Assembly (NCBI GenBank): GCA_038231615.1
Contig: JBBRLA010000515.1
Location: forward strand, 1 to 6,430
Origin: JBBRLA01 sp038231615
GTDB lineage: Bacteria > Myxococcota_A > Polyangia > Palsa-1104 > JAEUJZ01
Direction: 5' to 3'
DNA: 6,430 nt
The notes beneath the pieces are model-generated. The model searched no databases. It saw nothing but the letters and a program-made list of their open reading frames with translations, and was not told where the DNA came from. Below, piece by piece: positions 5,667-6,430 of this stretch. The translations under genes and the position numbers were made by a program. The number at the start of each line of letters is the position of its first letter. Position 1 is the stretch's first letter.

Positions 5667-5698
5667 AGCGAGGGACGTACGCTCGTGTGCAGGCAGGC

Positions 5699-5845
5699 AT
5701 GAACACCCGGGACAGCGCCTCCTTCTCGTGTGAGGGTTGTGGGCGTTGGATGTCACGGCCCACGACCACCGGCTACTGCGCAAAGTGCGCGGTCAGCTAT
5801 CGGGCACAGACCCGGTCCTCGGCTTCCCCACCCAGCCTCGCGTGA
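5699..5845 (+). CDS. 48-aa zinc-ribbon mini-protein upstream of a Ser/Thr kinase
   Basis: The short frame MNTRDSASFSCEGCG... contains CEGCGRW (Cys11, Cys14) and GYCAKC (Cys27, Cys30). Two CxxC pairs with a 12-residue loop are a compact zinc-ribbon layout. The Ser/Pro/Arg-rich tail (about 35-48) looks unstructured. It starts 33 bp after a promoter-like box and ends 23 bp before the kinase start, so it would be co-transcribed with it. The ribosome binding site is weak: AGG at 5691-5693. It could be a small metal-binding partner or regulator of the kinase. Alternatively it is a chance frame in the kinase leader, but four Cys in proper zinc-ribbon spacing make that less likely. Confidence 0.5.
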   Translation: MNTRDSASFSCEGCGRWMSRPTTTGYCAKCAVSYRAQTRSSASPPSLA

Positions 5846-5868
5846 AGCAAGGTGCGGCAGAGGTCTCC

Positions 5869-6430
5869 ATGTCCGAAGCGAAAGAACGACCCCTCGCCCC
5901 GCGCCTGGGGGACATTTTGGGAGATAGCTACCGGCTCACCCGCGAGCTGGGCCGAGGCGCCATGGGCGCGGTCTATCTGGCGGAGGACATTGCCCTGGAG
6001 CGGCAGGTCGCCGTCAAGGTCCTTCTGCCCGAGCACGCGGCCCACTCCGGACAGGCGGCCTTGTTCCGCCGCGAGGCGCGCCTGCTGGCGGCGGTGCAGC
6101 ACGAGAACGTCGTGCGGGTCCACGCCCTGGGCGAGCACCAGGGCGCCCCCTACCTGGTGATGGAGCACATTACCGGGCCGACGCTGGCCAGCTATCTGGT
6201 CCGCTCGATCCGCACCCACGACACGGTGCCGCTGGACATCGCGGTCAGCCTGGCGCTGCAGCTTTCCCGGGCGGTGCAGGTGGTGCATGCGGCGGGGATC
6301 ATTCACCGCGACATCAAGCCGGCCAACGTCATGGTGGCCACCGGGCCGCGGGCGATCCTCATGGACTTCGGCCTGGCCAAGTCCACTGATTCCCGGGGTT
6401 CAGGCACGCACATCATCGGCACCCCCGACT
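5869..6430 (+). CDS. Hanks-type serine/threonine protein kinase, N-terminal part (cut by window end)
   Basis: This kinase transfers phosphate from ATP to Ser/Thr of target proteins. The 187 visible residues cover most of the N-lobe and the catalytic loop: GRGAMGAVY glycine loop (28-36), VAVK with ATP-binding Lys50, helix-C Glu69 in FRREARLL, hinge LVMEHITG (96-103), catalytic HRDIKPANV (146-154, Asp148), DFG (166-168, Mg-binding) and the start of the P+1 loop, GTPD, at the end. The Arg before catalytic Asp148 marks an RD kinase, commonly controlled by activation-loop phosphorylation. All key residues are present, so it should be active. The N-terminus (1-18) is short and soluble; any membrane or sensor domain would lie beyond the window. 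The start ATG 5869 has AGAGGT four bases upstream. It follows the zinc-ribbon mini-gene by 23 bp. Such kinases are abundant in myxobacteria (Pkn families); the subfamily cannot be set from this part. Confidence 0.95.
   Translation, partial: MSEAKERPLAPRLGDILGDSYRLTRELGRGAMGAVYLAEDIALERQVAVKVLLPEHAAHSGQAALFRREARLLAAVQHENVVRVHALGEHQGAPYLVMEHITGPTLASYLVRSIRTHDTVPLDIAVSLALQLSRAVQVVHAAGIIHRDIKPANVMVATGPRAILMDFGLAKSTDSRGSGTHIIGTPD

Noticed and set aside
4575..5702. 375-codon plus-strand open frame opposite the dipeptidase
   Set aside because: It is antisense to an intact M19 enzyme with all metal ligands and is rich in His/Arg/Ala without motifs.
5797..6306. 169-codon minus-strand frame opposite the kinase
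   Set aside because: The plus strand encodes every Hanks kinase landmark; the minus frame is a shadow.
1..6430. CRISPR array, tRNA or rRNA gene
   Set aside because: No regularly spaced repeats with unique spacers, no cloverleaf with a TTCGA-type arm, and no rRNA-like conserved blocks were seen on either strand.

Overview
The window is GC-rich, with dense, tightly packed genes. Two Cys-rich lipoproteins of the 'C-x(4)-DC ... PTPGGYC ... DxDCG' style and a Hanks-type Ser/Thr kinase point to a myxobacterium-like (Myxococcota, former Deltaproteobacteria) chromosome. That is an inference from gene style; there is no rRNA or marker gene here.

Left third (1-2336), accessory and mobile-element debris. 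Positions 75-581 hold a dead IS630-family transposase: an internal deletion near 253-262 removes the stretch between the first and second catalytic Asp, and a one-base deletion at about 440/441 breaks the frame next to the catalytic Glu. A long interrupted hairpin (584-633) separates it from three small minus-strand genes, read from right to left. The first is a 223-aa putative zinc-finger plus HTH protein (2336-1665). The second is a 94-aa protein that looks like the junction of IS3-type OrfA and OrfB, a coiled coil fused to an HTH (1605-1321). The third is a 104-aa Pro/Asp-rich, probably disordered protein with a very strong ribosome binding site (968-654). No gene could be supported between 969 and 1320; that stretch carries a 15-bp direct repeat and a small hairpin.

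Divergent control region (2337-2556). It contains a palindrome just upstream of the zinc-finger gene's ribosome binding site, a tandem TTACAAG repeat, and a TATACT -10-like box facing the lipoprotein genes.

Middle (2557-4520), the most distinctive part. Two tandem paralogous secreted lipoproteins are separated by 32 bp, each with its own strong Shine-Dalgarno sequence. After the lipid-attachment Cys, all 28 Cys of the second protein line up in order with 28 of the 30 Cys of the first, which suggests a conserved disulfide-rich fold outside the cytoplasm.

Right third (4521-6430). A complete M19-family (membrane/renal) dipeptidase is convergent with the lipoprotein pair, with only 18 bp between the stop codons. 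Divergent from it, after a TTGTGG-18-TATACT promoter candidate, come a 48-aa CxxC/CxxC zinc-ribbon mini-protein and then the N-terminal 187 residues of a Hanks-type Ser/Thr kinase that runs off the window end. The two lipoproteins clearly form one unit, and the mini-protein and kinase probably another. No functional link between these units can be shown from sequence alone.
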